Part shown: piece by piece, positions 48,164 to 56,102 of the stretch
Numbering within the stretch: position 1 is the stretch's first letter
How the letters are laid out: each line of letters opens with the position of its first letter
Source: Palsa-504 sp963789225
GTDB lineage: Bacteria > Actinomycetota > Actinomycetes > Streptosporangiales > Streptosporangiaceae
Reading direction: 5' to 3'
NCBI GenBank assembly: GCA_963789225.1
Contig: CAWBKD010000013.1
Span: 310,001-374,000, forward strand
Length of the DNA stretch: 64,000 bases
Notes under the pieces: model-generated
The model's input: the letters and a program-made list of their open reading frames with translations, nothing else
Told to the model about the DNA's origin: nothing
Databases searched by the model: none
Program-made: the position numbers and the translations under genes

Positions 48164-48177
48164 CCTTAGGGGTAGCC

Positions 48178-48822
48178 ATGAGCGCGATGCCAGCACTGGA
48201 CTGGCCGGAGGACGACCCGGCGAGCTGGCCGGAGGATGATGCGGCCAGCCGGTCGGCCGCTACCAGGACGGTTCCCGTCCAGCTAGTGCGCACCAAGACG
48301 GCCCACCACCTGGCCGCCCCTGGCCACACGACCCGTGGCCGCGCTCCCGGTGACCAGGAGGCCCGTGCCCTGGCGCCCCATAGCCAGGCAGCCCGCAACC
48401 TGGCCGTCCGTGGCCGGGCGTCCCACGACCACGCGGCCCATGACCAGGCGGTCCGTGACTACACGGCTCGCAGCCAGCCGGTTCGCGGCTACGCGCCACG
48501 CGGCGATGCCGCACCCGCCCCGCTCCGGCTGACCAGGCGCGGGCGCATCGTGGTCGCGGCGGCGGCCGCGATCCTGGTCACCCTGCTGTCGCTACTGGTC
48601 ACCGGGGGAGCCTGGGCAACCAGCCACTCCGGGCCCTCGCGCGGCGCGGACCGGAATCTCGCTCAGGTGGTCGTCCTCCCTGGCCAGAGCCTGTGGTCGG
48701 TCGCGCAGAATGCTGACCCGAACGCTGACCCCCGACAGGTCATGCAGCAGATTGTCGAACTCAACGGCCTGGCCAGCAACGTGGTCCAGGCCGGTCAGCA
48801 ACTGTGGGTGCCCCGCGGCTGA
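48178..48822 (+). CDS. SOS-linked LysM membrane protein (ChiZ/DivS-like cell-division regulator)
   Basis: 214 residues from ATG 48178. A long low-complexity cytoplasmic N-terminus with repeated eight-residue units rich in Arg, His and Ala (about 50-105), one membrane helix (IVVAAAAAILVTLLSLLVTG), and a C-terminal LysM domain outside the membrane (LAQVVVLPGQSLWSVAQNAD, ADPRQVMQQIVELNGLASNV, VQAGQQLWVPRG). Position and topology equal mycobacterial Rv2719c (ChiZ), which lies divergent from lexA, is SOS-induced and slows division. The SOS box supports the same role (inference). Repetition in the N-terminus is stronger than usual. Confidence 0.85.
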   Translation: MSAMPALDWPEDDPASWPEDDAASRSAATRTVPVQLVRTKTAHHLAAPGHTTRGRAPGDQEARALAPHSQAARNLAVRGRASHDHAAHDQAVRDYTARSQPVRGYAPRGDAAPAPLRLTRRGRIVVAAAAAILVTLLSLLVTGGAWATSHSGPSRGADRNLAQVVVLPGQSLWSVAQNADPNADPRQVMQQIVELNGLASNVVQAGQQLWVPRG

Positions 48823-48961
48823 AGTTGGCGCCCGCCGCGACACGCCGGCGGGCAAACCGTGCGACACGCCGGCCGCCCTGGTCAAAACGCCACGGGGGCC
48901 GGCGTTTCCGGATTGGTGGCTCGTGGCGACTTGCCTCCGGCCCGCTTGCCTACTAGCGTGA

Positions 48962-48979
48962 CCACAACATATAGTACTT
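48962..48979. promoter_or_regulatory. Candidate NrdR box
   Basis: CCACAACATATAGTACTT resembles the NrdR consensus ACACWATATATWGTGT, in a distinctly AT-rich patch upstream of nrdR. A second, weaker match (ACAACGCTGTATTT) begins at 48980. NrdR with bound ATP/dATP represses RNR genes. Confidence 0.5.
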
Positions 48980-49036
48980 ACAACGCTGTATTTTTTCCAC
49001 AGGTTGTGTTGGCAAGATCGTCCGGGAGGTGATCGC

Positions 49037-49525
49037 GTGCACTGCCCGTTCTGCCGTAACCCGGACAGCAGGGTCATCGACAGCCGAACCGCTGACGACG
49101 GTGCCGCGATCCGGCGCAGGAGGTCATGCCCCGAGTGCGGACGGCGGTTCACCACCCAGGAGACGGTCATCTTGATGGTGGCCAAGCGCAGCGGGGTCAC
49201 CGAGCCGTTCACCCGGGACAAAATCATCCGTGGCGTGAAGCGCGCGTGCCAGGGACGGCCGGTCAGCGAGGACAAGCTCGCCATCCTGGCCCAGCAGGTG
49301 GAAGAGACGATCAGGGCCCGTGGCGTGGCCGAGGTCCCTTCGCACGACGTGGGCCTGGCCATCCTGGGCCCGCTCAGGGAGCTTGACGAGGTCGCCTACC
49401 TGCGGTTCGCCTCGGTCTACCGGGGTTTCGAGTCGCTCACCGACTTCGAGGACGAGATCGCCTCCCTGCGCCACGGCCGTCGCGGCACGGTGCAGGTCGC
49501 GGCGGGTTCGGATAGTGCGCCGTAA
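49037..49525 (+). CDS. nrdR: Transcriptional repressor NrdR
   Basis: 162 residues from GTG 49037 with GGGAGGTGATC upstream. Zinc ribbon HCPFCRNPDSRVIDSRTADD, GAAIRRRRSCPECGRRFTTQ, then the ATP-cone (MVAKRSGVTEPFTRDKIIRG, VKRACQGRPVSEDKLAILAQ, VEETIRARG, AYLRFASVYRGFESLTDFED). It controls ribonucleotide reductase genes according to dATP/ATP. It is 82 bases upstream of nrdJ, the conserved actinobacterial nrdRJ operon. Confidence 0.96.
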   Translation: MHCPFCRNPDSRVIDSRTADDGAAIRRRRSCPECGRRFTTQETVILMVAKRSGVTEPFTRDKIIRGVKRACQGRPVSEDKLAILAQQVEETIRARGVAEVPSHDVGLAILGPLRELDEVAYLRFASVYRGFESLTDFEDEIASLRHGRRGTVQVAAGSDSAP

Positions 49526-49607
49526 GGCGGCAGCACAGTTGTCATCGTTTCGGCACGGCCATGCGGGGCCTGGCAGGGATCGAAGGGGATCCCAGAAGGG
49601 GGAAGAA

Positions 49608-52600
49608 ATGACGGAGACGGCGAGCGGCGCGGCCCGCAAGGGGAAGGGGCCCCAGGAGGCCCACAGCGGGCTCAGGATGGAGCGCATCCACACCACGCCG
49701 GGCATCCACCCGTACGACCAGGTCACCTGGGAACGGCGGGACGTGATCATGACGAACTGGCGTGACGGCTCGGTCAACTTCGAGCAGCGTGGCGTAGAGT
49801 TCCCGGACTTCTGGTCGGTCAACGCGGCCAACATCGTGACCACCAAGTACTTCCGCGGTGCGATCGGCTCCCCCCAGCGCGAGTGGAGCCTCAAGCAGCT
49901 GGTCGACCGCGTCGTCGGCAGGTACGAGAAGACGGGCCGCGAGCACGGCTACTTCGCGACCGAGGAAGACGCCGAGATCTTCGGCCACGAGCTTCGCTAC
50001 GCCCTGGTCCACCAGGTCTTCAGCTTCAACTCCCCGGTCTGGTTCAACGTCGGCACCGCCTCCCCCCAACAGGTGTCCGCGTGTTTCATCCTCGCCGTGG
50101 ACGACACCATGGACTCGATCCTGGAGTGGTACCGGGAGGAGGGCCTGATCTTCAAGGGCGGGTCAGGCGCGGGCGTCAACCTGTCCAGGATCCGATCCAG
50201 CAAGGAGCTGCTGTCCTCCGGCGGCACCGCGAGCGGCCCGGTCTCCTTCATGCGCGGCGCCGACGCTTCGGCGGGCACCATCAAGTCCGGCGGTGCCACC
50301 CGCCGCGCGGCCAAGATGGTCGTCCTGGACGTCGACCACCCGGACGTGGCCGAATTCATCGCCACCAAGGCCCGCGAAGAAGAGAAGATCCGCGTGCTCC
50401 GCGACGCCGGGTTCGACATGGACCTCGGCGGCCAGGACATCGTCAGCGTCCAGTACCAGAACGCCAACAACTCCGTCCGCGTCTCGGATGAGTTCATGCA
50501 CGCGGTCGAGGAAGGCAAGCAATTCGACCTGCTGGCCCGGCGCACCGGCGAGGCCGTCGAGCGGGTCGACGCTAGGAAGCTGATGCGGAGCATGGCGCAG
50601 GCCGCGTGGGAGTGCGCCGACCCCGGCATCCAGTACGACAGCACGATCAACGACTGGCACACCTGCCCCGAGTCCGGCCGCATCACGGCAAGTAACCCGT
50701 GCTTCCCAGCCGACCAGCGAGTGGTCACCGACAAGGGGCTTATCCGGATTGGTGATCTGGTGCGCCGAGCCGCGAACGAGGAACAGTTCGCGGTCTACAC
50801 AAACGACGTGACAGCCGAGGCCAGTCCCCAGGACCGGGTAACGGCTACATCCCCGACCCGCTACATGGTCACCGGTCGCAACGAGATCCTCGAGCTCCGC
50901 TTCTCAGATGGTGCGAGGATCCGATGCACTCCCGGCCACCGGATCTGGACTGCTAACCAGGGCTGGGTCCACGCCAAGGACCTGACTGCCAGCGACAAGG
51001 TGGTTCGCTCCTTCCAGCACGCCCCGCGCACCATGGCGGACAACCGTCTGCCCATGCAGGCGATCCTCGCGGTCGAGTACGAGAGGACCCGCAAGCCGCT
51101 GCAAGTCCCGAGCAAGTGGGACGAGGAGTTCGCGCACTACCTGGGCTGGCTGGTCGGTGACGGTTGCATCGACGCCCGCGACGCCACCGCCGTGACCGTC
51201 TACGGATCCGACGAGGACAAGGATGTCGTCCTACCCAGGCACCATGCCCTGCTCACCCGAATCACTGGCTTCGAGAGCAAGCCGAGCGTGCAGCCGAACG
51301 GGACCCTGCAATTGCGGGTGACCCGGCAGGCCTTCAGCCAGTTCCTTTATCAGTTGGGCGTCGCCGAGGGACGCGCGGCGGACAAGGTGGTCCCCGCCGC
51401 GGTCTACGAGGCCCCCGAGGATGCCGTGACCGCGTTCTTGCGCGGCTTGTTCGACGCAGACGGCTGCGTCGTGAATCTGTCGGTTAACCAGACCCGGTAC
51501 GTCGGCCTGGGCAGCCGCTCGGAAGAACTGCTGATCGGAGTCCAGGAGCTTCTCGCCTCGCTCGGCATCGCCTCACACATCTACACCACGAGCCAGGGCA
51601 AGAACGCCTCGTTCCACTACACCAGCAAGGATGGCACCGAGGCCAGCTACGGCTCCAATGGCCCGTCCTACGATCTTCGGATCACTGCAGGGGCCATCCG
51701 GGAATTCCACCGGTTCATCGGCTTCAGCCTCCCCGGCAAGCAGGCCAGGCTGGCCGAGATCGTCGAGCAGTCTGGCTTCTACCAGGTCGACCGGACCGTC
51801 CGTATGATCAGCCGCGAGTCGAAGGGCTTCGAGACCACCTACAACCTCACCGAGCCCAGGAACCACTCCTACATCGTCAGCGGCACAGTGGTCGCCAACT
51901 GCTCCGAGTACGTCCACCTGGATAACTCCAGTTGCAACCTCGCCAGCATCAACCTGCTCAAGTTCCTCCGTGACGACGACACCTTCGACGCCGAGCGCTT
52001 CCGGAAGATCACCGAGCTGATCATCACCGCGATGGACATCTCCATCACGTTCGCCGACTTCCCGACGGAGAAGATCGCGGCCGTCACCCGCGCCTACCGT
52101 CAGCTCGGCATCGGCTACGCCAACCTCGGCGCGCTGCTGATGGCCACCGGGCACGCATACGACTCCGAGGGCGGCCGGGCCATCGCCGCCGCCATAACGT
52201 CGCTGATGACCGGCACCGCATACAAGAGGTCGGCCGAGCTCGCGGCGGCCGTCGGCCCGTACGAGGGCTACGCGCGCAACGCCAAGCCGCACCAGCGCGT
52301 CATCCGCATGCACGCGGACGCCAGCGAGAAGGTCCGCCCGATCAGCGCCATGGACCGCGAGGTCCTCGACCTGGCCAGCACGACCTGGCGGGCCTGCGCC
52401 GAGCTAGGTGAGACGAACGGGTACAGAAACGCCCAAGCCAGCCTACTCGCGCCTACTGGCACCATAGGCCTCATGATGGACTGCGATACCACGGGCATCG
52501 AGCCGGACCTGGCGCTGGTCAAGTTCAAGAAGCTCGTCGGCGGCGGCTCCATGCAGATCGTCAACCAGACCGTGCCGCGCGCGCTCAAGAACCTCGGCTA

Positions 52601-53690
52601 CCCGCACGAGCAGGTGGAGGCGATCACCGAATTCATCGCCGAGCACGGCCACGTCATCAACGCCCCCGGCCTGCGCCCCGAGCACTATGAGGTGTTCGAC
52701 TGCGCCATGGGCGAGCGCGCGATCAGCCCGATGGGCCACGTCCGGATGATGGCCGCGGTCCAGCCGTTCCTGTCCGGCGCCATCAGCAAGACGGTCAACA
52801 TGCCGGAATCGGCCACCGTCGAGGACGTCGAGCGGATCTACTACGAGGGCTGGAAGCTGGGCCTGAAGGCGCTGGCGATCTACCGCGACAACTGCAAGGT
52901 CGGCCAGCCGCTGTCCGCCGGCGGGAAGAAGACGGCCGAGGCCGAGGCGCCCGCAGCCGCCGCCCCGGCCCAGCCGCACGAGCACCGCCCGGTCCGCAAG
53001 CGCCTGCCCCGGCAGCGCCCCGCCACCGTGACCAGGTTCTCCGTGGCCGGCGCCGAAGGCTACATGACCGCATCCAGCTACCCGGACGACGGCATCGGCG
53101 AGGTGTTCCTCAAGCTGGGCAAGCAGGGCTCCACGCTGGCCGGCGTGATGGACGCCTTCTCCATGGCGATCTCGGTCGGCCTGCAGTACGGCATCCCGCT
53201 GGACTCCTACGTCGCCAAGTTCACCAACATGCGGTTCGAGCCGGCCGGCCTCACCGACGACCCGGACATCAGGCTCGCCAGCTCGGTGATGGACTACATC
53301 TTCCGCCGCCTGGCCCTGGATCACCTGCCCTACGACCAGCGGGCCGAACTCGGCATCCTGTCCGCGGCCGAGCGCGCCGCCGAGGTGGCCGGGCACGACC
53401 CGGCCACCCTGAGCGACGACCCCGATCCCGAGGAACTTGCCCAGTCTGCCGCCGTCGAGCAGCCCCATAATCCCGAACGAGCGGCGGTGACTCCCCCGGT
53501 CCAGCCGGACCCGTCCGGTGGCCAGCCCTTTCCGGTCGGCCTGGCCCCGCACAGCTCCACCGAGCTGATCGAGACCCAGCAGGGCCGCACCGCGGACGCC
53601 CCGCTCTGCCTCACCTGCGGCACCAAGATGCGCCCCGCAGGTAGCTGCTACGTCTGCGAAGGCTGCGGCTCAACCAGCGGCTGCAGCTAG
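49608..53690 (+). CDS. nrdJ: Adenosylcobalamin-dependent (class II) ribonucleotide reductase with intein
   Basis: 1,360 residues including a 400-residue intein (960 after splicing). Start ATG 49608 after GGGGGAAGAA. Family blocks: FSFNSPVWFNVGTASPQQVS, GLIFKGGSGAGVNLSRIRSS, ITASNP joined after splicing to CSEYVHLDNSSCNLASINLL, ACAELGETNGYRNAQASLLA, PTGTIGLMMDCDTTGIEPDL, and the C-terminal zinc/redox region PLCLTCGTKMRPAGSCYVCE, GCGSTSGCS. It reduces ribonucleotides to deoxyribonucleotides with a B12 radical, independent of oxygen. Probably controlled by NrdR. I see no cobalamin riboswitch in the 82-bp spacer. Confidence 0.95.
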   Translation: MTETASGAARKGKGPQEAHSGLRMERIHTTPGIHPYDQVTWERRDVIMTNWRDGSVNFEQRGVEFPDFWSVNAANIVTTKYFRGAIGSPQREWSLKQLVDRVVGRYEKTGREHGYFATEEDAEIFGHELRYALVHQVFSFNSPVWFNVGTASPQQVSACFILAVDDTMDSILEWYREEGLIFKGGSGAGVNLSRIRSSKELLSSGGTASGPVSFMRGADASAGTIKSGGATRRAAKMVVLDVDHPDVAEFIATKAREEEKIRVLRDAGFDMDLGGQDIVSVQYQNANNSVRVSDEFMHAVEEGKQFDLLARRTGEAVERVDARKLMRSMAQAAWECADPGIQYDSTINDWHTCPESGRITASNPCFPADQRVVTDKGLIRIGDLVRRAANEEQFAVYTNDVTAEASPQDRVTATSPTRYMVTGRNEILELRFSDGARIRCTPGHRIWTANQGWVHAKDLTASDKVVRSFQHAPRTMADNRLPMQAILAVEYERTRKPLQVPSKWDEEFAHYLGWLVGDGCIDARDATAVTVYGSDEDKDVVLPRHHALLTRITGFESKPSVQPNGTLQLRVTRQAFSQFLYQLGVAEGRAADKVVPAAVYEAPEDAVTAFLRGLFDADGCVVNLSVNQTRYVGLGSRSEELLIGVQELLASLGIASHIYTTSQGKNASFHYTSKDGTEASYGSNGPSYDLRITAGAIREFHRFIGFSLPGKQARLAEIVEQSGFYQVDRTVRMISRESKGFETTYNLTEPRNHSYIVSGTVVANCSEYVHLDNSSCNLASINLLKFLRDDDTFDAERFRKITELIITAMDISITFADFPTEKIAAVTRAYRQLGIGYANLGALLMATGHAYDSEGGRAIAAAITSLMTGTAYKRSAELAAAVGPYEGYARNAKPHQRVIRMHADASEKVRPISAMDREVLDLASTTWRACAELGETNGYRNAQASLLAPTGTIGLMMDCDTTGIEPDLALVKFKKLVGGGSMQIVNQTVPRALKNLGYPHEQVEAITEFIAEHGHVINAPGLRPEHYEVFDCAMGERAISPMGHVRMMAAVQPFLSGAISKTVNMPESATVEDVERIYYEGWKLGLKALAIYRDNCKVGQPLSAGGKKTAEAEAPAAAAPAQPHEHRPVRKRLPRQRPATVTRFSVAGAEGYMTASSYPDDGIGEVFLKLGKQGSTLAGVMDAFSMAISVGLQYGIPLDSYVAKFTNMRFEPAGLTDDPDIRLASSVMDYIFRRLALDHLPYDQRAELGILSAAERAAEVAGHDPATLSDDPDPEELAQSAAVEQPHNPERAAVTPPVQPDPSGGQPFPVGLAPHSSTELIETQQGRTADAPLCLTCGTKMRPAGSCYVCEGCGSTSGCS
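50700..51899 (+). mobile_element. Intein with LAGLIDADG homing endonuclease inside nrdJ
   Basis: 400 codons inserted in frame between ...ITASNP and CSEYVHLD..., within the highly conserved NPCSEY site of class II RNR. It starts with Cys1 (CFPADQRVVTDKGLIRIGDL), has block B TPGHRIWTANQGWVHAKDL, two endonuclease motifs (HYLGWLVGDGCIDARD; FLRGLFDADGCVVN), block F TTYNLTEPRNHSYIVSGTVV and ends Ala-Asn before the C-extein Cys. The penultimate residue is Ala instead of the usual His. Both splice-site nucleophiles are intact, so splicing is likely. Confidence 0.93.
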
Positions 53691-53813
53691 AAATAGGCCA
53701 TATTGCATCTGATGCAGCAGCTGGAGCTTATGCGAAATGCCGAGGATTGGCTGGTCCGGGTCGCCTCCGGACCAGGCGCGTGTGGTGCTGGCTCGTGTGC
53801 AGCGGTTAGTTCA

Positions 53814-53848
53814 ACGGGCACCCGGTCTTGCAGGATCCGGGTGCCCGT
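53814..53848. terminator. Hairpin downstream of nrdJ
   Basis: ACGGGCACCCGG (53814-53825), 11-base loop, CCGGGTGCCCGT (53837-53848): a perfect 12-bp stem, 123 bases past the nrdJ stop. No T-run. Confidence 0.6.
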
Positions 53849-53931
53849 CGCGGCAAGGACAGGAGACTCTCGTCGTCGCGCTGCCGTCGGACTCCCCGAA
53901 TAGTTGGTATGTTCAATTAGCTTCGAGTTAG

Positions 53932-54489
53932 GTGTACCAACTTCCGTCTGGGGTGACGCCACCGACGTGGCCGCTAGTGCCCGCCCAGATGCAGCAGTGG
54001 GTGGGAGGATGTCTGCGCCACCTCGAAGCGCGTCAGGCGGGGCGCGATCGATCGCTGGCTACCGGAGGAACTGGCGCGACTTCACAACCAGTTCGAGAGG
54101 GTGCACCCATTCATTGACGAAAATGGCCGGACCGGGCGGCTCGTCATGAACCTCGTACTGGTCCGGAGTGGCTATCCGCCCGTGATCATCCTCAAGAGGC
54201 AGCGCAGCGCGTACCTGGCGGCGATGCAGCGGGCCGATGGCGGACGCTAGGAGAACTGATCGCCCGGGCCATGTATGACAACCTCAACCGGTTCATCGTC
54301 CCCAACGTCGCCGATCCTGCCCGCATCGTCCCGCTCACCGCCCTTGCTGATGAGGAGTTCACGCTGATCGCGCTGCGCCGGGCAGCGCAGCGCGGAAGGC
54401 TCGACGCCGTAGGGAACTGACGGGATCTGGCGCAGCTCCCGTAAGGCTGTTGATGCCTACCGCGCGGTGAGGCACCAGCGGCGGACGGG
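53932..54489 (+). pseudogene. Fic/DOC-family protein, multiply frameshifted
   Basis: From GTG 53932 a Fic N-terminal segment (YQLPSGVTPPTWPLVPAQMQ, QWVGGCLRHLEA) breaks near 54055. A second frame gives ARLHNQFERVHPFIDENGRT, GRLVMNLVLVRSGYPPVIIL and a TAG at 54250. A third continues GELIARAMYDNLNRFIVPNV, EEFTLIALRRAAQRGRLDAV and a TGA at 54418; a fourth reading gives GIWRSSRKAVDAYRAVRHQR. The Fic motif HPFxxxNGRTGR is present (HPFIDENGRTGR; Glu replaces the usual Gly). Fic enzymes AMPylate target proteins. This copy is dead; homology ends where the first hairpin repeat begins. Confidence 0.75.
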
Positions 54490-54609
54490 GAATACTGCAC
54501 ACTGCGAATAAGTGCACTGCCCCAGTATTGTCCAGTAGCTCAGACGCGTGATTTGCCAGTACTCAGGAGGGGTTCCGCCGGGACGGCGGAACCCCTCCTG
54601 AGTACTGGC
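54490..54609. repeat. Hairpin repeat element, copy 1
   Basis: A 40-bp box (GAATACTGCAC..., GAATAAGTGCACTGCCC at 54506-54522) with its own AATACTG/CAGTATT inverted repeat, followed by a 25-bp perfect inverted repeat (54555-54579 with 54585-54609, 5-base loop). The box and the hairpin core CTCAGGAGGGG recur in copy 2 (55919-56008). Confidence 0.8.
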
Positions 54610-54697
54610 CGTGCGCCGTTCCTTGCATCCGATGCATGTGAAGTCGAATCCAGCGCCGCGGCGGGAAGGAGCAGCAAGCGATCGCGGTCGCTGATGC

Positions 54698-54703
54698 TAA
54701 TAT
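54698..54703 (+). promoter_or_regulatory. -10-like TAATAT of the vapBC-type operon
   Basis: TAATAT ends six bases before the ATG at 54710, the same spacing as the leuS leader, so the toxin-antitoxin mRNA is probably leaderless. Repeated ATGC motifs (54694-54713) around it could bind the antitoxin. Confidence 0.5.
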
Positions 54704-54709
54704 GCTTTT

Positions 54710-54967
54710 ATGCGCACCACGATCGACATGCCTCCAACCCTGATGCGAGCGGCGAAGGCGCGTGCCGCCGAACACGGCGAGAGCCTCAAGGATCTCGTCA
54801 ATCGAGCGGTAGCCCATGAAGTAGGCCTTCCGTCCGCGCCCAAAGGGAAGGCGGGGCGCGTGACGCTGCCGCTGATCGCGCGTGACGCCACGCCGACCGT
54901 CCTGGTCAGCAACGAAGACATAGAGGACGCGTTCGGCGCCGAGGACGTTGAGAGGTACGCCCAGTGA
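54710..54967 (+). CDS. VapB-type ribbon-helix-helix antitoxin
   Basis: 85 residues. N-terminal RHH domain MRTTIDMPPTLMRAAKARAA, EHGESLKDLVNRAVAHEVGL, then a flexible tail (LPLIARDATPTVLVSNEDIE) that would fill the toxin active site. No Shine-Dalgarno; leaderless start likely. The stop overlaps the toxin start (GTGA). It represses its own operon and neutralises the PIN toxin (family knowledge). Confidence 0.85.
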   Translation: MRTTIDMPPTLMRAAKARAAEHGESLKDLVNRAVAHEVGLPSAPKGKAGRVTLPLIARDATPTVLVSNEDIEDAFGAEDVERYAQ

Positions 54968-55389
54968 AGCTGGTAGACGTTGGCGTCTGGCTGGCTGCCG
55001 TCTGGGGCCGGCACATCCATCATCCGGTGACGGCGGACTGGTTCGGCAACGAGGCGGACGACATTCTCTTCTGCCGGATTACGCAGATGGGGCTGCTGCG
55101 GCTGCTGTCCAACCCTGCCATCATGGGTGATGATGCCATCGATCGCAGTCAGGCGTGGAGAACCTTCGACCAGCTCTGGGCTGACGAACGCGTTCTGTGG
55201 GCGGGTGAGCCAGCCGAGTTGGACGCGGTCTGGCGCGCGATCTCCGCGCGGGATGACAAGAGCCACAAGCTGTGGACCGATGACTACTTGGCAGCCTTCG
55301 CCCAGGCCAGCGACGCCACGCTGGTAACTCTCGACCGCAAGATGCCCGCCCGCTACCCATCGGTTCGGGTCGAACTGGTGCTTCCCTGA
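54964..55389 (+). CDS. VapC-type PIN-domain toxin ribonuclease
   Basis: 141 residues from GTG 54964. PIN domain acids: Asp5 in MKLVDVGVWLAAVWGRHIHH, Glu/Asp region around DDILFCRITQMGLLRLLSNP, and Asp in KLWTDDYLAAFAQASDATLV, TLDRKMPARYP. Length and order fit the VapC family, which cleaves tRNA or rRNA. Translation is coupled to the antitoxin. Confidence 0.87.
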   Translation: MKLVDVGVWLAAVWGRHIHHPVTADWFGNEADDILFCRITQMGLLRLLSNPAIMGDDAIDRSQAWRTFDQLWADERVLWAGEPAELDAVWRAISARDDKSHKLWTDDYLAAFAQASDATLVTLDRKMPARYPSVRVELVLP

Positions 55390-55560
55390 CCCGGTAAGGG
55401 GTATCGGCGCGGCGAAGTTCGTGACCGCAGCCAGTTCCAGGCCCCAAACGGGAACTGGGTTAAGCGCGATGACGAAACTGGCCGGATTATGGACCAGAAG
55501 CAGGACGGTGAACCGTTCAAGGGCGTGCGTCGCGAGAAGGACGAGCCGAATAAGAAGTAG
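55390..55560 (+). pseudogene. C-terminal fragment of a small conserved protein
   Basis: Reading RDRSQFQAPNGNWVKRDDET, GRIMDQKQDGEPFKGVRREK, DEPNKK to TAG 55558. The pattern F.AP.G.WVKR...TGR.MD.K..G..FKGVR.EK matches the ends of unnamed actinobacterial proteins often found in mobile or toxin neighbourhoods. No start codon; the vapC stop precedes it in the same frame. Confidence 0.45.
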
Positions 55561-55571
55561 GCGCAGGTAAG

Positions 55572-55612
55572 TCGGCGGTTCGGGGATAGAAGCGATATCC
55601 CCGAACCGCCGA
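55572..55612. terminator. Perfect 17-bp hairpin
   Basis: Arms 55572-55588 and 55596-55612 with a 7-base loop, after the gene fragment and before the AAA remnant. No T-run. Confidence 0.65.
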
Positions 55613-55628
55613 CCATGCTTGAGCCATC

Positions 55629-55880
55629 TTGCCATACCGTGTCGTGGTGGTGAATGGTGCCCGGCAGGTTGGTAAGAGCACCCTGGCGGAGCTGATCGTC
55701 GCCAGGTCGGCTGGCCGGGGCGAGGACTTCCGCGGCCTCCGTCACCTGGCGAACAGACTTGGCGACCGCTTCCGGGCCGGGATCGTGCTCTATGCCGGTG
55801 AGCAGCAGCTTTCCTTCGGCGACCGACTAACCGCCCTCCCTATGGCCGCCTTGTGGATTCTCGACGGCTCGGTTCCCTGA
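55629..55880 (+). pseudogene. AAA_14/DUF4143 ATPase with a large in-frame internal deletion
   Basis: 84 codons. The first 28 (YRVVVVNGARQVGKSTLAEL, IVARS) are the Walker A start of an AAA_14/DUF4143 ATPase. They are joined directly to its C-terminal tail (FRGLRHLANRLGDRFRAGIV, LYAGEQQLSFGDRLTALPMA, ALW). Around 300 intervening residues are missing and the reading frame is kept. An ATPase cannot work without Walker B and sensor motifs. It may still be translated (TTG 55629 or a nearby GTG). Confidence 0.7.
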
Positions 55881-55918
55881 GCAGCTTCGGAGCGTTACAA
55901 GCGGCGGGCGCTGGCGAG

Positions 55919-56008
55919 GAATACCGCACCTCCGAATAAGTGCACTGCCCTAATCTTTAGTTCCCTGCTCAGGAGGGGTGCGGTCGAGAGGCCGTACTCC
56001 TCCTGAGC
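55919..56008. repeat. Hairpin repeat element, copy 2
   Basis: Box GAATACCGCACCTCCGAATA (55919-55938) continuing AGTGCACTGCCC, related to copy 1, then hairpin arms 55967-55983 and 55992-56008. The two arm mismatches are both G to T pairings, so the RNA hairpin is kept through G-U pairs. Compared with copy 1 the loop and stem top differ. Confidence 0.75.
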
Positions 56009-56102
56009 GCTGGTTTGATGCTGTCCCGGTACCCTGAGGGTCGGCCGATCGGTACGGTGGGCCCGCGACAATCGGCCGCCGTGGCGGGGAAGCAGGGCGC
56101 TG

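Noticed and set aside
49320..49607. nrdJ frame extended upstream into nrdR
   Set aside because: The frame is open but overlaps nrdR; a good ribosome binding site and family N-terminus place the start at 49608.
53800..53870. tRNA-like sequence with GGTTAGTTCAACGG near the nrdJ terminator
   Set aside because: No acceptor stem or anticodon arm can be formed; the strong 12-bp stem is a terminator-like hairpin.
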